From Vibrio sp. HI00D65 (GTDB taxonomy: Bacteria; Pseudomonadota; Gammaproteobacteria; Enterobacterales; Vibrionaceae), in NCBI RefSeq assembly GCF_001635455.1, contig NZ_LWEH01000140.1, forward strand, positions 55,444 to 119,443: 64,000 nt of DNA, given 5' to 3'. This document shows, piece by piece, positions 28,010-37,310 of this stretch; within the stretch, counting starts at the first letter, position 1; the number at the start of each line of letters is the position of its first letter. Position numbers and translations under genes: made by a program. Below the pieces are notes generated by a model. That model saw only the letters and a list, made by a program, of their open reading frames with translations. It was not told the origin of the DNA and ran no database searches.

Positions 28010-28738
28010 TCAATGTTCATAATGCACAGGTACAGCCAATATATAGCCGTTACCACGCATGGTTTTGATGTAGTGTGGGTATTTAGCGCAATCACCTAGT
28101 CGGCTTCTCAAACGACTTAACTGCACATCAATGCCGCGCTCAAAAGGCAGTGCTTCACGTCCTCTGGTCGCAAAAGAGATGGTGTCTCGGTCTAGCACCT
28201 CATTTGGGCGAGTTAGAAACAGCATTAACAGTGAAAAATCACTGCCCGATAAATCCATCTCTTCAGCGCTTTCATTGTGTGAGATTCGGTGCGCAAGAGT
28301 ATCGAGCGTCCAATCACCAAAGATGATCTGTTTAGGTAATGCGTCACTCGGCTTGTCATCGACCACTTGAACACGTCGTAGCAAGGCCTTAATACGAGCC
28401 ATTAACTGGCGCGGACTGAATGGTTTGGCGATGTAGTCATCGGCACCAATTTCCAAACCAATGATCTGATCGGTTTCATCCGATACCGCAGTCAGCATAA
28501 TGATAGGCACATTAGAATTTTTACGAACGCGCTGACACAAGGTAAAACCATCGTCACCAGGAAGCATTACATCGAGAAGTATCAGGTCAGGATACCCTTG
28601 GCTTTGTAGATGAGTTTCTAGTTCAGCCCCATCTCCAACCGAAGAGACATCGAAGCCCGATTTTGAAAGGTACTCTTCCAGCAAGTCGCGGATTTCTTGA
28701 TCATCATCCACCACGAGAATTCGAGTATTTGTTGGCAT
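28010..28738 (-). CDS. OmpR-family response regulator (GltR-like)
   Basis: A 242-residue transcription regulator. The receiver domain (1-120) has acidic residues in VVDDDQE, phospho-acceptor Asp56 in LLDVMLPGDDG and the lysine in IAKPFSP. The C-terminal winged-helix domain ends with RLGDCAKYPHYIKTMRGNGYIL, in part YIKTMRGNGYIL, typical of OmpR/PhoB. It is the first gene of the regulator-kinase-transporter series and probably activates it. The ATG is preceded by a weak TTGGG. The region upstream (28739-28890) contains its promoter, not clearly recognisable. Confidence 0.9.
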   Translation of the reverse strand: MPTNTRILVVDDDQEIRDLLEEYLSKSGFDVSSVGDGAELETHLQSQGYPDLILLDVMLPGDDGFTLCQRVRKNSNVPIIMLTAVSDETDQIIGLEIGADDYIAKPFSPRQLMARIKALLRRVQVVDDKPSDALPKQIIFGDWTLDTLAHRISHNESAEEMDLSGSDFSLLMLFLTRPNEVLDRDTISFATRGREALPFERGIDVQLSRLRSRLGDCAKYPHYIKTMRGNGYILAVPVHYEH

Positions 28739-28829
28739 CGCCCAAACCTATAAAATTTACAACCTATTCACATAGTGTATAGGCAGGTCGACTTTTTGAT
28801 TATTGATATGTTTGTAAAATTAGAAGAGC

Positions 28830-28867
28830 AAACAGATAGAGATCACAACTAAGCGACCGCTATCTGT
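28830..28867 (-). terminator. Possible terminator after selO
   Basis: AACAGATAG and CTATCTGTT form a nine-pair stem with a 20-base loop just after the selO stop. The following T content on the minus strand is low (TGCTCTTC), so termination is uncertain. Confidence 0.4.
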
Positions 28868-28890
28868 TGGTTTTGTACTGATATGTCGAT

Positions 28891-30348
28891 TTAAGACGAA
28901 CAGCTGATCTCCATGCCTTTACCCCATTCCGGTGGCAAGGCTGCTAAGTATTCGTAATCGGGGTGCTCTGCATATGGGTCCGCAAGTACCACCATCAGAG
29001 CATCAATATCGCTACTATCGCCACGTTCGGCCTTTTCAATCGCCAGCTGAGCCAAATAGTTTCTAAGAATGTATTTAGGATTTACCTGCTTCATCTTTTC
29101 GCAGCGCTCTGTAGCCGAGCTCTCTTCGAGTTCACAGCGTTGCAAATAGTTATCTAGCCATAGCTTCGCGGCATCACGATCGATGACTAAATCAATGACT
29201 TCCTGAGCAGGTAAAGTGTCTAGATTCGACAGAGTTCTAAAGAACCTAGGGTAATCCACTTTATTTTGCGACATTAACTCGAACATAGATTCAAACAAGC
29301 GGCTGTCACCTTCTTGCTTGGAAAGTAAACCGAGCTTTCTACGCATCAACTGACTAAAGTATCCGTTCATTTGTGGCTCGTACTGTTCCAGTGCCGCTTC
29401 TAAGTCAGCCCTCTCCACTAACGGTGACAACGCATGTGCCAACGCCGATAAATTCCACATCCCGATTCTTGGTTGCTGATTGAACGCATAACGACCTTGG
29501 TAGTCAGAGTGATTGCAGATCAAGCGGGGATCATACTCATCAAGGAAGGCAAACGGACCGTAATCGAAGGTTTGTCCAATAATCGACATGTTATCTGTAT
29601 TCATCACCCCGTGGGCAAAGCCATTCGCTTGCCACAACGCAATCATCTCCGCAGTACGATCGACAATTTGATTAAACATAGCAGCGTATGGCTTTTCTTC
29701 ATCTAGGCACTCAGGGAAGTGCCACTCGATGACTTTGTCGGCCAACAACTTTTGTTCAACCAACTGATTTGTGTAAAACAGGTGCTCAAAGTGACCGAAA
29801 CGGATGTGTGATTCTGCAGCACGTACCAGTAGTGCACCCCATTCTTGCTTCTCTCGGTAAACCGGCGTGTCACTGGTCATCATTGCCAACGCACGAGTCG
29901 TTGGGATATTCAGCCCCGCCATCGCTTCACTGCACAAATATTCGCGCACAGTCGATCGGATAACCGCACGCCCGTCACCCATGCGCGAATACGGTGTTTT
30001 TCCTGCACCTTTTAGGTGTAAGTCGAACGTTTCGCCACTTTTAGCGACAACTTGAGCTAACAACAACCCTCTTCCGTCGCCCAAATCAGGGTTATAAGCA
30101 CCAAACTGATGGCCTGCGTATTTCATAGCTAACGGGGAAAATTGCTCTGGTTTCACATTGCCAGACAAGGTATCTAGCAATTCTTCTGAAGCGCTCTCAA
30201 ATGAAGGAAAGCCGAGTTCAGTCGCAAGGTTTTGATTCCAAGCGAGCCATTGTACATTGCTTAACGGAGTTGGTTGGATTGGGGTATAGAACAGTCGAGG
30301 TAATGCAGTAAATCGATTGTTAAATGAAATAGAATCCCAGACAGACAT
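28891..30348 (-). CDS. selO: Protein adenylyltransferase SelO
   Basis: A 485-residue pseudokinase-fold enzyme that transfers AMP to protein hydroxyl side chains and is linked to oxidative stress. Family segments are visible: [22 protein letters not shown] (in part [15 protein letters not shown]), [20 protein letters not shown] (in part [11 protein letters not shown]) and [20 protein letters not shown] (in part [10 protein letters not shown]). The protein ends in Cys-Ser-Ser; human SelO has selenocysteine at this third-from-last position. The ATG at 30348 gives [13 protein letters not shown] and the normal length; an upstream in-frame start at 30402 adds 18 atypical residues. The ribosome-binding site is weak. 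No partner genes nearby. Confidence 0.94.
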   Translation of the reverse strand: MSVWDSISFNNRFTALPRLFYTPIQPTPLSNVQWLAWNQNLATELGFPSFESASEELLDTLSGNVKPEQFSPLAMKYAGHQFGAYNPDLGDGRGLLLAQVVAKSGETFDLHLKGAGKTPYSRMGDGRAVIRSTVREYLCSEAMAGLNIPTTRALAMMTSDTPVYREKQEWGALLVRAAESHIRFGHFEHLFYTNQLVEQKLLADKVIEWHFPECLDEEKPYAAMFNQIVDRTAEMIALWQANGFAHGVMNTDNMSIIGQTFDYGPFAFLDEYDPRLICNHSDYQGRYAFNQQPRIGMWNLSALAHALSPLVERADLEAALEQYEPQMNGYFSQLMRRKLGLLSKQEGDSRLFESMFELMSQNKVDYPRFFRTLSNLDTLPAQEVIDLVIDRDAAKLWLDNYLQRCELEESSATERCEKMKQVNPKYILRNYLAQLAIEKAERGDSSDIDALMVVLADPYAEHPDYEYLAALPPEWGKGMEISCSS

Positions 30349-30612
30349 GAGAGATACACTGTAAATAAAAGATAATTTAAGATTATCACAGTTTAGTAAC
30401 AACTTCAGATCAGGTTATAGGGATAGATAATTTTGGAGAAGGTTGCTTGCTTAATAATAGATCAAGAGAAAGGCTTTGCTAAAGGAAAGAAGGAATTTAG
30501 TGGCTAAGCTGTTGAGAAAAGCCACATTTATTGAAGAAAGAGTTCTAACTTTGAAAACTTTTTTACAAGTATGTTCATAATAAAAACAGGAAATATAGAG
30601 CCATGAAGCTGA

Positions 30613-30714
30613 CTACATTAGAGCAAGAATACCCACTAGAGATAGAGTAGAGAAAATCCAAGTGCGGCTGATAACGCCAAAGTTGCTGTGTTGAATCATT
30701 TCTTGATGCTGCAT
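30613..30714 (-). CDS. Predicted small membrane protein (33 aa)
   Basis: A 33-residue reading frame not reached by usual length cut-offs. It starts at an ATG with a near-perfect ribosome-binding site (AAGGAGAG, six bases from the start). About 13 polar residues (MQHQEMIQHSNFG) are followed by a hydrophobic stretch to the C-terminus (RTWIFSTLSLVGILALM), which could form one membrane helix. A good sigma-70 promoter lies 35 bases upstream. It stands alone between selO and the LysE exporter on the same strand. I do not recognise the family. The combination of promoter, ribosome-binding site and a helix makes it a strong small-protein candidate. Confidence 0.6.
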   Translation of the reverse strand: MQHQEMIQHSNFGVISRTWIFSTLSLVGILALM

Positions 30715-30748
30715 ATGCCTCTCCTTGAGAACGTGATGGTGTAACTAC

Positions 30749-30778
30749 AATATATCGGCTTTTTATTAAAATCAGCAA
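30749..30778 (-). promoter_or_regulatory. Sigma-70 promoter of the small membrane protein
   Basis: On the minus strand TTGCTG and TATATT are separated by 18 bases. The -10 element ends about 34 bases before the ATG of the 33-residue gene. Confidence 0.55.
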
Positions 30779-30852
30779 GCATATTAATGTTAACCTTTTA
30801 TGACAGCACCAAGAAGTTTCTGTAACTATTCACCCTTTAATAAATCATAGAG

Positions 30853-31494
30853 TTAAGCTCGACTAGTCGTTGAAAGCAGCGCTCCAGCTCCAATAAACAC
30901 GCCCCCTGTCACACGATTGAAAACCTTGGCACGACCTTTAGCAAACAACCAGTTCGAAGACTTTGCGCCTAAATACGCGTAGACCAATAACCAAGACAGC
31001 TCCATCACAGCAAAGGTTGAGGCAAAGACGGCAAACTGTGGTAATAACGCGAGTGATGGGTCAATAAACTGTGGGAAAAGTGCGGTAAAAAACAGAATCG
31101 CTTTAGGATTACTGGCGCCGACAATAAAGCCACTTACGTAGTGAGAAAGGACACTCTCTTTAACGACTTTAGATTCTGATTCCTGACCCGGTAGTTGGTC
31201 ATAATCTTGCTGGCTCGAGCGTAACGACTTCCATCCAAGGAAAATAAGGTAAGCAGCACCCGTCCATTTAATGACATTAAATACCACTTCAGAAGAAGCA
31301 ATAATTACACCGAGTCCCGTAAACGATAGCGTGAGGATTCCGGTAATCGCCGTTAGGCTACCCAAGGCAGTAAATATCGATAATTTGAAGCCCGATTGCA
31401 CACCTTTGGTCATGCACAATAAAGAACTTGGGCCTGGGGATGCCGTCAAGATCAGCACGGCTAGCAGATAGTAAATCCATGTATCAAAGCTCAT
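30853..31494 (-). CDS. LysE/RhtB-family amino-acid exporter
   Basis: A 213-residue inner-membrane protein with about six hydrophobic helices. The N-terminal motif ILTASPGPSSLLCMTKGVQSG (in part TASPGPSSLLCMTKG) is the LysE signature, followed by SNPKAILFFTALFPQF, which is also conserved. Members export lysine, homoserine, threonine, leucine or related compounds; the substrate cannot be read from sequence. GGAGAATTCACG precedes the ATG. It stands as a single gene between prmB and the small membrane protein. Confidence 0.88.
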   Translation of the reverse strand: MSFDTWIYYLLAVLILTASPGPSSLLCMTKGVQSGFKLSIFTALGSLTAITGILTLSFTGLGVIIASSEVVFNVIKWTGAAYLIFLGWKSLRSSQQDYDQLPGQESESKVVKESVLSHYVSGFIVGASNPKAILFFTALFPQFIDPSLALLPQFAVFASTFAVMELSWLLVYAYLGAKSSNWLFAKGRAKVFNRVTGGVFIGAGALLSTTSRA

Positions 31495-31623
31495 CGTGAA
31501 TTCTCCTTAACTCACTAAAACGACTAAATATTAAACACCAATATGTAATAAGACCTCATCTTGATCAACTAAATATTGCACTTAACGTCTTCGATATGAA
31601 TACAAACATCTTTAATCTAGGCA

Positions 31624-31656
31624 ATAAAAAACGCCATGCAGCAATGCATGGCGTTT
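31624..31656 (-). terminator. Terminator after prmB
   Basis: AAACGCCATGCA and TGCATGGCGTTT form a perfect 12-pair stem around four bases; on the minus strand it is followed by TTTATTG after TTTs of the stem. It lies about 90 bases after the prmB stop. Confidence 0.88.
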
Positions 31657-31746
31657 AAACAAAACGTTTCAAAGCGAACGTCTTACTAGATTTTAGGTTC
31701 TAAGCTTACAGCCCGATGACCGGATCATTCGCTTAATAGCTACAAA

Positions 31747-32679
31747 CTAGTCTTTGTAGATAGAAAACTCATCAGCACAAGCAACTAGCTGCTCGCGAGT
31801 CATCATGAATACACCGTGACCACCATTAGAGAACTCAATCCAAGTGAATGGAATCTCTGGGTACTGATCCATCATGTGAACCATTGAGTTACCTACTTCA
31901 CAGATCAGAATACCGTCATCAGTCAGGTAGTCTGGCGCGTTAGCTAGGATACGGCGAACCAGTTTAAGTCCGTCAGAACCTGCAGCTAGGCCAAGTTCTG
32001 GCTCGTGAGTGAACTCATCTGGCAGGCTGTTCATATCTTCCTCATCCACGTATGGTGGGTTAGATACGATCAGGTTGTATTTCTCTTTTGGCAGATCACG
32101 GAACAGATCTGAACGGATTGGGAACACTTGTTGCTCCATGCCGTGATCTTGAACGTTCTGCTCTGCAACTTGCAATGCATCTGTAGAGATATCAATTGCG
32201 TCAACTTCGGCTTCCGGGAATGCGTGTGCACAAGCGATAGCAATACAGCCACTGCCCGTACAAAGATCCATGATGCGAGTCGGCTCTTCAGTTAACCAAG
32301 GTTGGAATTGAGCTTCGATAAGCTCACCAATTGGCGAACGAGGCACGAGTACACGCTCATCAACGAAGAACTCAAGGCCACAGAACCAAGCTTTGTTCGT
32401 CAGATAAGCCGTTGGTGTGCGATCATTGATACGCTTGATTACACGCTCAACAATGCGTAAACGCTCGCTGCTCGTCAGGCGAGAGTTCAATACATGTGAA
32501 GGAACATCAATCGGCAGATAAAGAGTTGGTAAAATAAGTTGTACCGCCTCATCCCACGCATTATCAGTGCCGTGACCATAAAATAGGCCCGCTGCATTGA
32601 AGCGGCTAACAGTCCAACGAATCACATCTTGAAGCGTGTGTAGTTCTGATACCGCTTCTTCTACAAAAATCTTATCCAA
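31747..32679 (-). CDS. prmB: Ribosomal protein uL3 glutamine N5-methyltransferase
   Basis: A 310-residue S-adenosylmethionine-dependent methyltransferase that modifies a glutamine of ribosomal protein L3. Motif I is [15 protein letters not shown] and the glutamine-methylating signature is [11 protein letters not shown]. The start is TTG at 32679, preceded by CGGAG at eight bases; the resulting [13 protein letters not shown] matches the E. coli N-terminus as I remember it. The gene is divergent from smrB with 62 bases between starts, the same arrangement as in other gammaproteobacteria. Confidence 0.94.
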   Translation of the reverse strand: MDKIFVEEAVSELHTLQDVIRWTVSRFNAAGLFYGHGTDNAWDEAVQLILPTLYLPIDVPSHVLNSRLTSSERLRIVERVIKRINDRTPTAYLTNKAWFCGLEFFVDERVLVPRSPIGELIEAQFQPWLTEEPTRIMDLCTGSGCIAIACAHAFPEAEVDAIDISTDALQVAEQNVQDHGMEQQVFPIRSDLFRDLPKEKYNLIVSNPPYVDEEDMNSLPDEFTHEPELGLAAGSDGLKLVRRILANAPDYLTDDGILICEVGNSMVHMMDQYPEIPFTWIEFSNGGHGVFMMTREQLVACADEFSIYKD

Positions 32680-32741
32680 AATTGTCTCCGAAAAGCGCTA
32701 CAATACTGCTAATTACGTTTCAAATTAGAATTCATAACCTG

Positions 32742-33272
32742 ATGAGCAAAAAAGACACCGATTTCGATGACGATTTCGCCCTGTTCAGCGATGCAGTAAA
32801 GGGCGTTAAAAAGTTGCAACAGGATACCATAATCCAGCAGCCAAAAAGAAATGCCAAACAAAAAGAAATTACTCGAACGGCAAGACAAGCCAGTGACAGC
32901 GAGTTTTATTTCTCAGATGAGTTCATTCCGCACCTTAGCGAAGAGGGTCCAACACGCTATGCGCGTGACGATGTATCCAAGTATGAAGTGAAACGACTTC
33001 GTCGTGGTGTCTATGTTCCAGATGTCTATTTAGACATGCATGGCATGACTCAACAAGAAGCCAAACGCGAGCTTGGCGCAATGATCGCACATTGTGTCAA
33101 AGAAAGTGTCGCATGTGCCTGTGTTCAGCACGGCATCGGTAAGCACATCTTAAAAGAGAAAGTGCCTTTGTGGTTGGCTCAACATCCAGATGTAATGGCT
33201 TTTCACCAAGCGCCTCTTGAGTTTGGCGGCAATGGTGCACTGTTAGTGTTGCTCTCTATTCCAGAGAAATAG
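32742..33272 (+). CDS. smrB: Ribosome-collision endonuclease SmrB
   Basis: A 176-residue protein with a C-terminal Smr domain. SmrB cleaves mRNA between collided ribosomes and so starts rescue. The catalytic DxH is in YLDMHGMTQQEAKREL, and the HGIGKHILKEKVPLWL and APLEFGGNGALLVLL segments complete the fold. A charged N-terminal extension (residues 1-75) should contact the ribosome. The ATG at 32742 gives MSKKDTDFDDDF; the frame is open to 32682, but that start lies in the prmB promoter region. A terminator follows. Confidence 0.95.
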   Translation: MSKKDTDFDDDFALFSDAVKGVKKLQQDTIIQQPKRNAKQKEITRTARQASDSEFYFSDEFIPHLSEEGPTRYARDDVSKYEVKRLRRGVYVPDVYLDMHGMTQQEAKRELGAMIAHCVKESVACACVQHGIGKHILKEKVPLWLAQHPDVMAFHQAPLEFGGNGALLVLLSIPEK

Positions 33273-33308
33273 AACGAGTCTTGAACACATTACACTAAAT
33301 AACAAAGA

Positions 33309-33334
33309 GCACCTCAATTACTGAGGTGCCCTTT
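33309..33334 (+). terminator. Terminator after smrB
   Basis: GCACCTCA and TGAGGTGC pair perfectly around five bases, followed by CTTTTC. Confidence 0.82.
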
Positions 33335-33374
33335 TCTATTCTGGCCGTCGCACTATGTCTTATCAACCCCTAAG

Positions 33375-33839
33375 TTATGGGTTGATGTTCCACAGCAGCT
33401 CGCCTTTTTGTGTCTCAAGGTCGAATTCAATACACGCTAAACCTGATGTTGGGAACATCGGTGGCGCCATACCGGTTGCGAATTCAGCAGTTAAGTAGCC
33501 CACTAGAGGTAAATGAGAAACAAATAAAATGGTCTCTAGTTTTTCTACTTCAGCCATTGCCACGGTCAAATCAAACACATCGTCAGACATTCCATAAGGC
33601 GTGATGTCATCACAGGTTTCTACTTTCTTTCCAGAAAACGCCTGAGAGATCTCTAACCACGTTTCTTGTGCCCTCAAGTATGGGCTCACTAGTACTTTAT
33701 CGAACTGGCTGATGCCCTGCTCGTTTGCAGCTTGAGCCACCGCAAAAGACGCTATTTTACCGCGCTTAGTTAACGCTCGTTCTGCGTCCGAGTTAGCAAA
33801 ATGTTCTGCTTCACCGTGGCGCATTATGAATATTTTCAT
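33375..33839 (-). CDS. sixA: Phosphohistidine phosphatase SixA
   Basis: A 154-residue histidine phosphatase of the RHG family, cytoplasmic. The catalytic motif MRHGEAEHF has the nucleophile His8; a second catalytic histidine is in LFVSHLPLVGYL. SixA removes phosphate from histidine phosphotransfer proteins and, in E. coli, from the nitrogen PTS protein NPr. Its target here is not shown. Single gene, convergent with smrB and divergent from the insulinase-family gene. Confidence 0.92.
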   Translation of the reverse strand: MKIFIMRHGEAEHFANSDAERALTKRGKIASFAVAQAANEQGISQFDKVLVSPYLRAQETWLEISQAFSGKKVETCDDITPYGMSDDVFDLTVAMAEVEKLETILFVSHLPLVGYLTAEFATGMAPPMFPTSGLACIEFDLETQKGELLWNINP

Positions 33840-34091
33840 GTTCAGTCCTGTCTACGTAACATTTCGAAAGTCGATATATCCCATATCAGCGATACGCTAC
33901 TTAGCGTTTGGCCCTCAATCCAGAGGGAGCCGCAGTCTATATAAATAATTATATCAAGTCACTTGCTAAAGAGTTCGACTTTCTTAACAATCTTATTAAA
34001 AGAAAATAAATCACTGATAAAAATCGACAAAGTGATTTAGAAGTCGCCAAAAAAAGCACTTCATATCCCAAAATATGACCACAAGGTTTGC

Positions 34092-36923
34092 ATGCCGAAC
34101 CATCGGGTACATAATTTAAAAACCACCTTCTTCGGAGATGATCCAGTGCACTTAAGCCCCAATGATGAACACCAGTACCGTTACCTCACCTTACATAACG
34201 GATTGCGAGTACTTTTGGTTCAAGATCATAGTGCTCAAAAAGCTGCAGCTGCACTCGCCATTAATGTCGGGCACTTTGATGATCCTGCCGACCGAGAAGG
34301 ATTAGCACATTATCTAGAGCATATGCTATTTCTAGGAACTGAAAAGTATCCAAAGGTCGGAGAGTTCCAAAGTTTTATCAGCCAACATGGTGGCAGCAAT
34401 AATGCCTGGACTGGAACAGAGCACACCTGCTTCTTCTTTGACGTTGAATTAAATGCCTTTGAGAGCGCCCTCGATCGATTTAGCCAATTCTTTACTGTTC
34501 CTCTATTTAACGAAGAAGCGCTAGATAAAGAGCGCCAAGCCGTTGATTCTGAATACAAGATGAAACTCAACGACGATGCGCGACGCCTTTATCAAGTTAC
34601 CAAAGAACTGGTTAATCACAACCACCCATTCTCGAAGTTTTCTGTCGGTAATATCGATACGTTAGGTGACAGAAATGGCGTCACCATTCGTGAAGAGATT
34701 TTCACATTCCACCAGCAACAGTACTCTGCAGACCTAATGACCCTGACGCTGTCTGGCAATCAACCATTAGATGAGATGCAAAACTGGGTTGAGGAGCGCT
34801 TTAGCTCCATCCCCAATCACAACCTTCAAGGCAAAAAGGTTGAGGTGCCCATTGTTGGCGAATCGAGTACTGGTGTTCAAGTGCACGTAGAACCGATTAA
34901 GGATGTCCGCAAGCTTACCTTAACCTTCCCTATGCCGAGTATGGATGAACACTACGGTGTCAAACCACTGTCATTCTTCGCACACCTATTAGGTTACGAA
35001 GGAGAAGGCAGTTTGATGATGAAGCTCAAAGAGAAAGGCTGGATAACATCACTTTCTGCTGGTGGTGGCGCTAGCGGCAGTAACTACCGTGATTTCACAA
35101 TGAGTTGCTCACTAACTATCGAGGGCTTAACCAAAACAGACCACATCATCCAAGCGGTGTTCCAATATATCAAGTTGATTGAACAACAAGGGATTGAAGA
35201 GTGGCGTTACCTTGAAAAACGTGCCGTTTTAGAATCCGCTTTCCGTTTTCAAGAGCCAGCAAGACCGCTCGATGTCGTTAGCCATTTGGTTATCAACATG
35301 CAGCACTATCAAGAGCAAGATGTGGTTTATGGCGACTATAAAATGTCGCATTTCGACGAAGATCTACAACGTTCACTGCTTCCTTACTTAACCGTCGACA
35401 ATATGCGTGCGACCATTATTGCCAAAGGTTTTGAATATGACAGGGAAGCAAAATGGTACTTTACGCCCTACTCGGTGACTCCTTTTACAGCTGAGCAAAT
35501 ACAATGCTTCACCTGCATTAATCCCGGTTGGCAGTTTGAGCTACCCGGTAAAAATCCGTTTATTTGCTACGACTTAGATCCAGCAGAACTTGAAGGTGAC
35601 GCTGAGCATCCGCAGCTGTTACAAGAGCTCGATGGTTTTAAGCTATGGCATCTACAGGATCACCAGTTTAGAGTGCCAAAAGGCGTAGTGTATATCGCCA
35701 TCGATAGTCCACATTCAGTTGCGAGCCCAAGAAATATCGTTAAAACACGCTTATGTGTCGAGATGTTCCTAGATTCGCTGGAAAAAGAAACCTATCAGGC
35801 AGAGATAGCGGGCATGGGCTACAACATGTATACCCATCAAGGTGGTGTCACACTGACACTCTCTGGATTTAGCGAAAAGCAGCCACAATTGCTCAACATT
35901 ATCCTAGATCGCTTTCAGGCACGCGACTTTAGTCCAACACGCTTCGAGACCATTAAGCATCAACTTCTCAGAAACTGGAATAACGCATCCCAAGACCGTC
36001 CAATTTCGCAACTGTTTAACGCAATGACGGGGATTTTACAGCCCAACAACCCACCTTATGCGGTGTTAATTGAAGCGTTAGAAACCATTGAAGTCGATGA
36101 ACTCTCTTCATTTGTTCAATCTATTTTGGCCGAGCTTCATGTTGAAATGTTTGTGTATGGCGACTGGCGACAAGCTGATGCTCACAAGATGGCTGAAACA
36201 CTCAAGGATGCACTGCGAGTTCAAGATCAAGCTTATGAAGAATCGCTACGTCCACTGATCATGCTGGGTGAAAACGGGAGCTTCCAGCGTGAAGTAGTGT
36301 GCAATCAAGATGATTCGGCGATCGTGGTTTATTATCAATGCCCTGATATTTCGCCAAAGAATATTGCGCTGTATTCGTTAGCCAACCATTTGATGTCGGC
36401 GACATTCTTCCATGAGATACGCACCAAGCAGCAACTGGGCTACATGGTTGGCACGGGCAACATGCCACTCAATCGACACCCTGGCATTGTTCTTTATGTG
36501 CAATCGCCGAATGCGGCTCCTGCTGATTTACTCGTTTCAATCGATGAGTTTCTCAACGCCTTTTACATGGTGTTGCTGGAGCTGAACGACTACCAATGGC
36601 ACAGCAGTAAGCGAGGCCTTTGGAATCAAATATCGACACCAGATACTACATTGCGAGGATGTGCTCAGCGCTTATGGGTCGCGATAGGCAATAAGGATTT
36701 GAAGTTCAATCAGAGAGAACGAGTACTAGAAGAGCTCAAAGGGCTCACTCGTTCAGACATGATGCGTTTTGTGGTTAGTCAGCTTAAGCCACGCACTGCT
36801 AACCGACTGATTATGCATGCACACGGCAACGCTCATAGCGAAGAAGAGAAACTATCGGCAGGTGTCGAGATTGGCTCTATTGATGAGTTTCAGTTGCGCC
36901 CGAAAGATACTGAACTGGGCTAA
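34092..36923 (+). CDS. Insulinase-family (M16A) zinc metallopeptidase, PtrA-like
   Basis: A 943-residue peptidase of the pitrilysin class, slightly shorter than E. coli PtrA (962). The inverted zinc motif HxxEH is in GLAHYLEHMLFLGTEKYP, with the downstream glutamate in KERQAVDSEYKM. Four repeated M16 domains are expected, two of them inactive. A later conserved segment is FFHEIRTKQQLGYMV. E. coli PtrA is periplasmic, but no signal peptide is visible at this N-terminus (MPNHRVHNLKTTFFGDD), so a cytoplasmic place is likely. AAGG precedes the ATG. Substrates are probably short to medium peptides; that is family knowledge. Confidence 0.92.
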   Translation: MPNHRVHNLKTTFFGDDPVHLSPNDEHQYRYLTLHNGLRVLLVQDHSAQKAAAALAINVGHFDDPADREGLAHYLEHMLFLGTEKYPKVGEFQSFISQHGGSNNAWTGTEHTCFFFDVELNAFESALDRFSQFFTVPLFNEEALDKERQAVDSEYKMKLNDDARRLYQVTKELVNHNHPFSKFSVGNIDTLGDRNGVTIREEIFTFHQQQYSADLMTLTLSGNQPLDEMQNWVEERFSSIPNHNLQGKKVEVPIVGESSTGVQVHVEPIKDVRKLTLTFPMPSMDEHYGVKPLSFFAHLLGYEGEGSLMMKLKEKGWITSLSAGGGASGSNYRDFTMSCSLTIEGLTKTDHIIQAVFQYIKLIEQQGIEEWRYLEKRAVLESAFRFQEPARPLDVVSHLVINMQHYQEQDVVYGDYKMSHFDEDLQRSLLPYLTVDNMRATIIAKGFEYDREAKWYFTPYSVTPFTAEQIQCFTCINPGWQFELPGKNPFICYDLDPAELEGDAEHPQLLQELDGFKLWHLQDHQFRVPKGVVYIAIDSPHSVASPRNIVKTRLCVEMFLDSLEKETYQAEIAGMGYNMYTHQGGVTLTLSGFSEKQPQLLNIILDRFQARDFSPTRFETIKHQLLRNWNNASQDRPISQLFNAMTGILQPNNPPYAVLIEALETIEVDELSSFVQSILAELHVEMFVYGDWRQADAHKMAETLKDALRVQDQAYEESLRPLIMLGENGSFQREVVCNQDDSAIVVYYQCPDISPKNIALYSLANHLMSATFFHEIRTKQQLGYMVGTGNMPLNRHPGIVLYVQSPNAAPADLLVSIDEFLNAFYMVLLELNDYQWHSSKRGLWNQISTPDTTLRGCAQRLWVAIGNKDLKFNQRERVLEELKGLTRSDMMRFVVSQLKPRTANRLIMHAHGNAHSEEEKLSAGVEIGSIDEFQLRPKDTELG

Positions 36924-36938
36924 TTAACGGGCTAACAA

Positions 36939-36975
36939 TAAAAAAGGTTGATGTGAAAACATCAACCTTTTTTAT
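36939..36975 (+). terminator. Terminator after the insulinase-family gene
   Basis: AAAAAGGTTGATGT and ACATCAACCTTTTT form a perfect 14-pair stem with a GAAA loop, followed by more T residues. Confidence 0.93.
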
Positions 36976-37107
36976 TGGGTGAAGCACAAAAACAGATCTC
37001 CTATTACGCTCCTTCGTCGCTTTAGGAGATGACGTTAGTTTTGATTGAGATGCGTTTGATTACCTGCCTTATCAACGCAATAGCTTACTTACTTTCTATC
37101 TCTCTAT

Positions 37108-37230
37108 CGTCATTCTCGAGAAAGAGGAACAACTGAATTGAGAACCTCCCACACCGAAAACACTACCAGACAAAACACATCACTCTCCCCGTCATTCCCG
37201 AGAAGGAGGAACAACTGAGTCGGGAATCTC
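37108..37230. repeat. Two diverged copies of a 41-bp dispersed-type repeat
   Basis: Copies at 37108-37148 and 37190-37230 share CGTCATTC-CGAGAA-GAGGAACAACTGA and end in GAGAAC/GGGAATCTC. Each has inverted ends (TTCCCGA and TCGGGAA in the second copy), so single strands can fold. The form is like the palindromic intergenic elements common in Vibrio and other gammaproteobacteria. It sits in the 387-base gap between two convergent genes, which otherwise holds only the two terminators. Confidence 0.7.
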
Positions 37231-37249
37231 ACTCTTTCCACAATCATTC

Positions 37250-37289
37250 ATAAAACAAAAAGCCCGCATCAACTTCTTGATACGGGCTT
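37250..37289 (-). terminator. Terminator after fadJ
   Basis: On the minus strand AAGCCCGTATCAA and TTGATGCGGGCTT pair (one wobble) around a GAAG loop, followed by TTTGTTTT. Confidence 0.9.
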
Positions 37290-37310
37290 AATAGTTAGCG
37301 TACTAGAGAA

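Noticed and set aside
30575-30778. 67-codon minus-strand frame overlapping the small membrane protein gene
   Set aside because: Different frame, no ribosome-binding site, and it starts within the promoter; the 33-residue frame explains the signals better.
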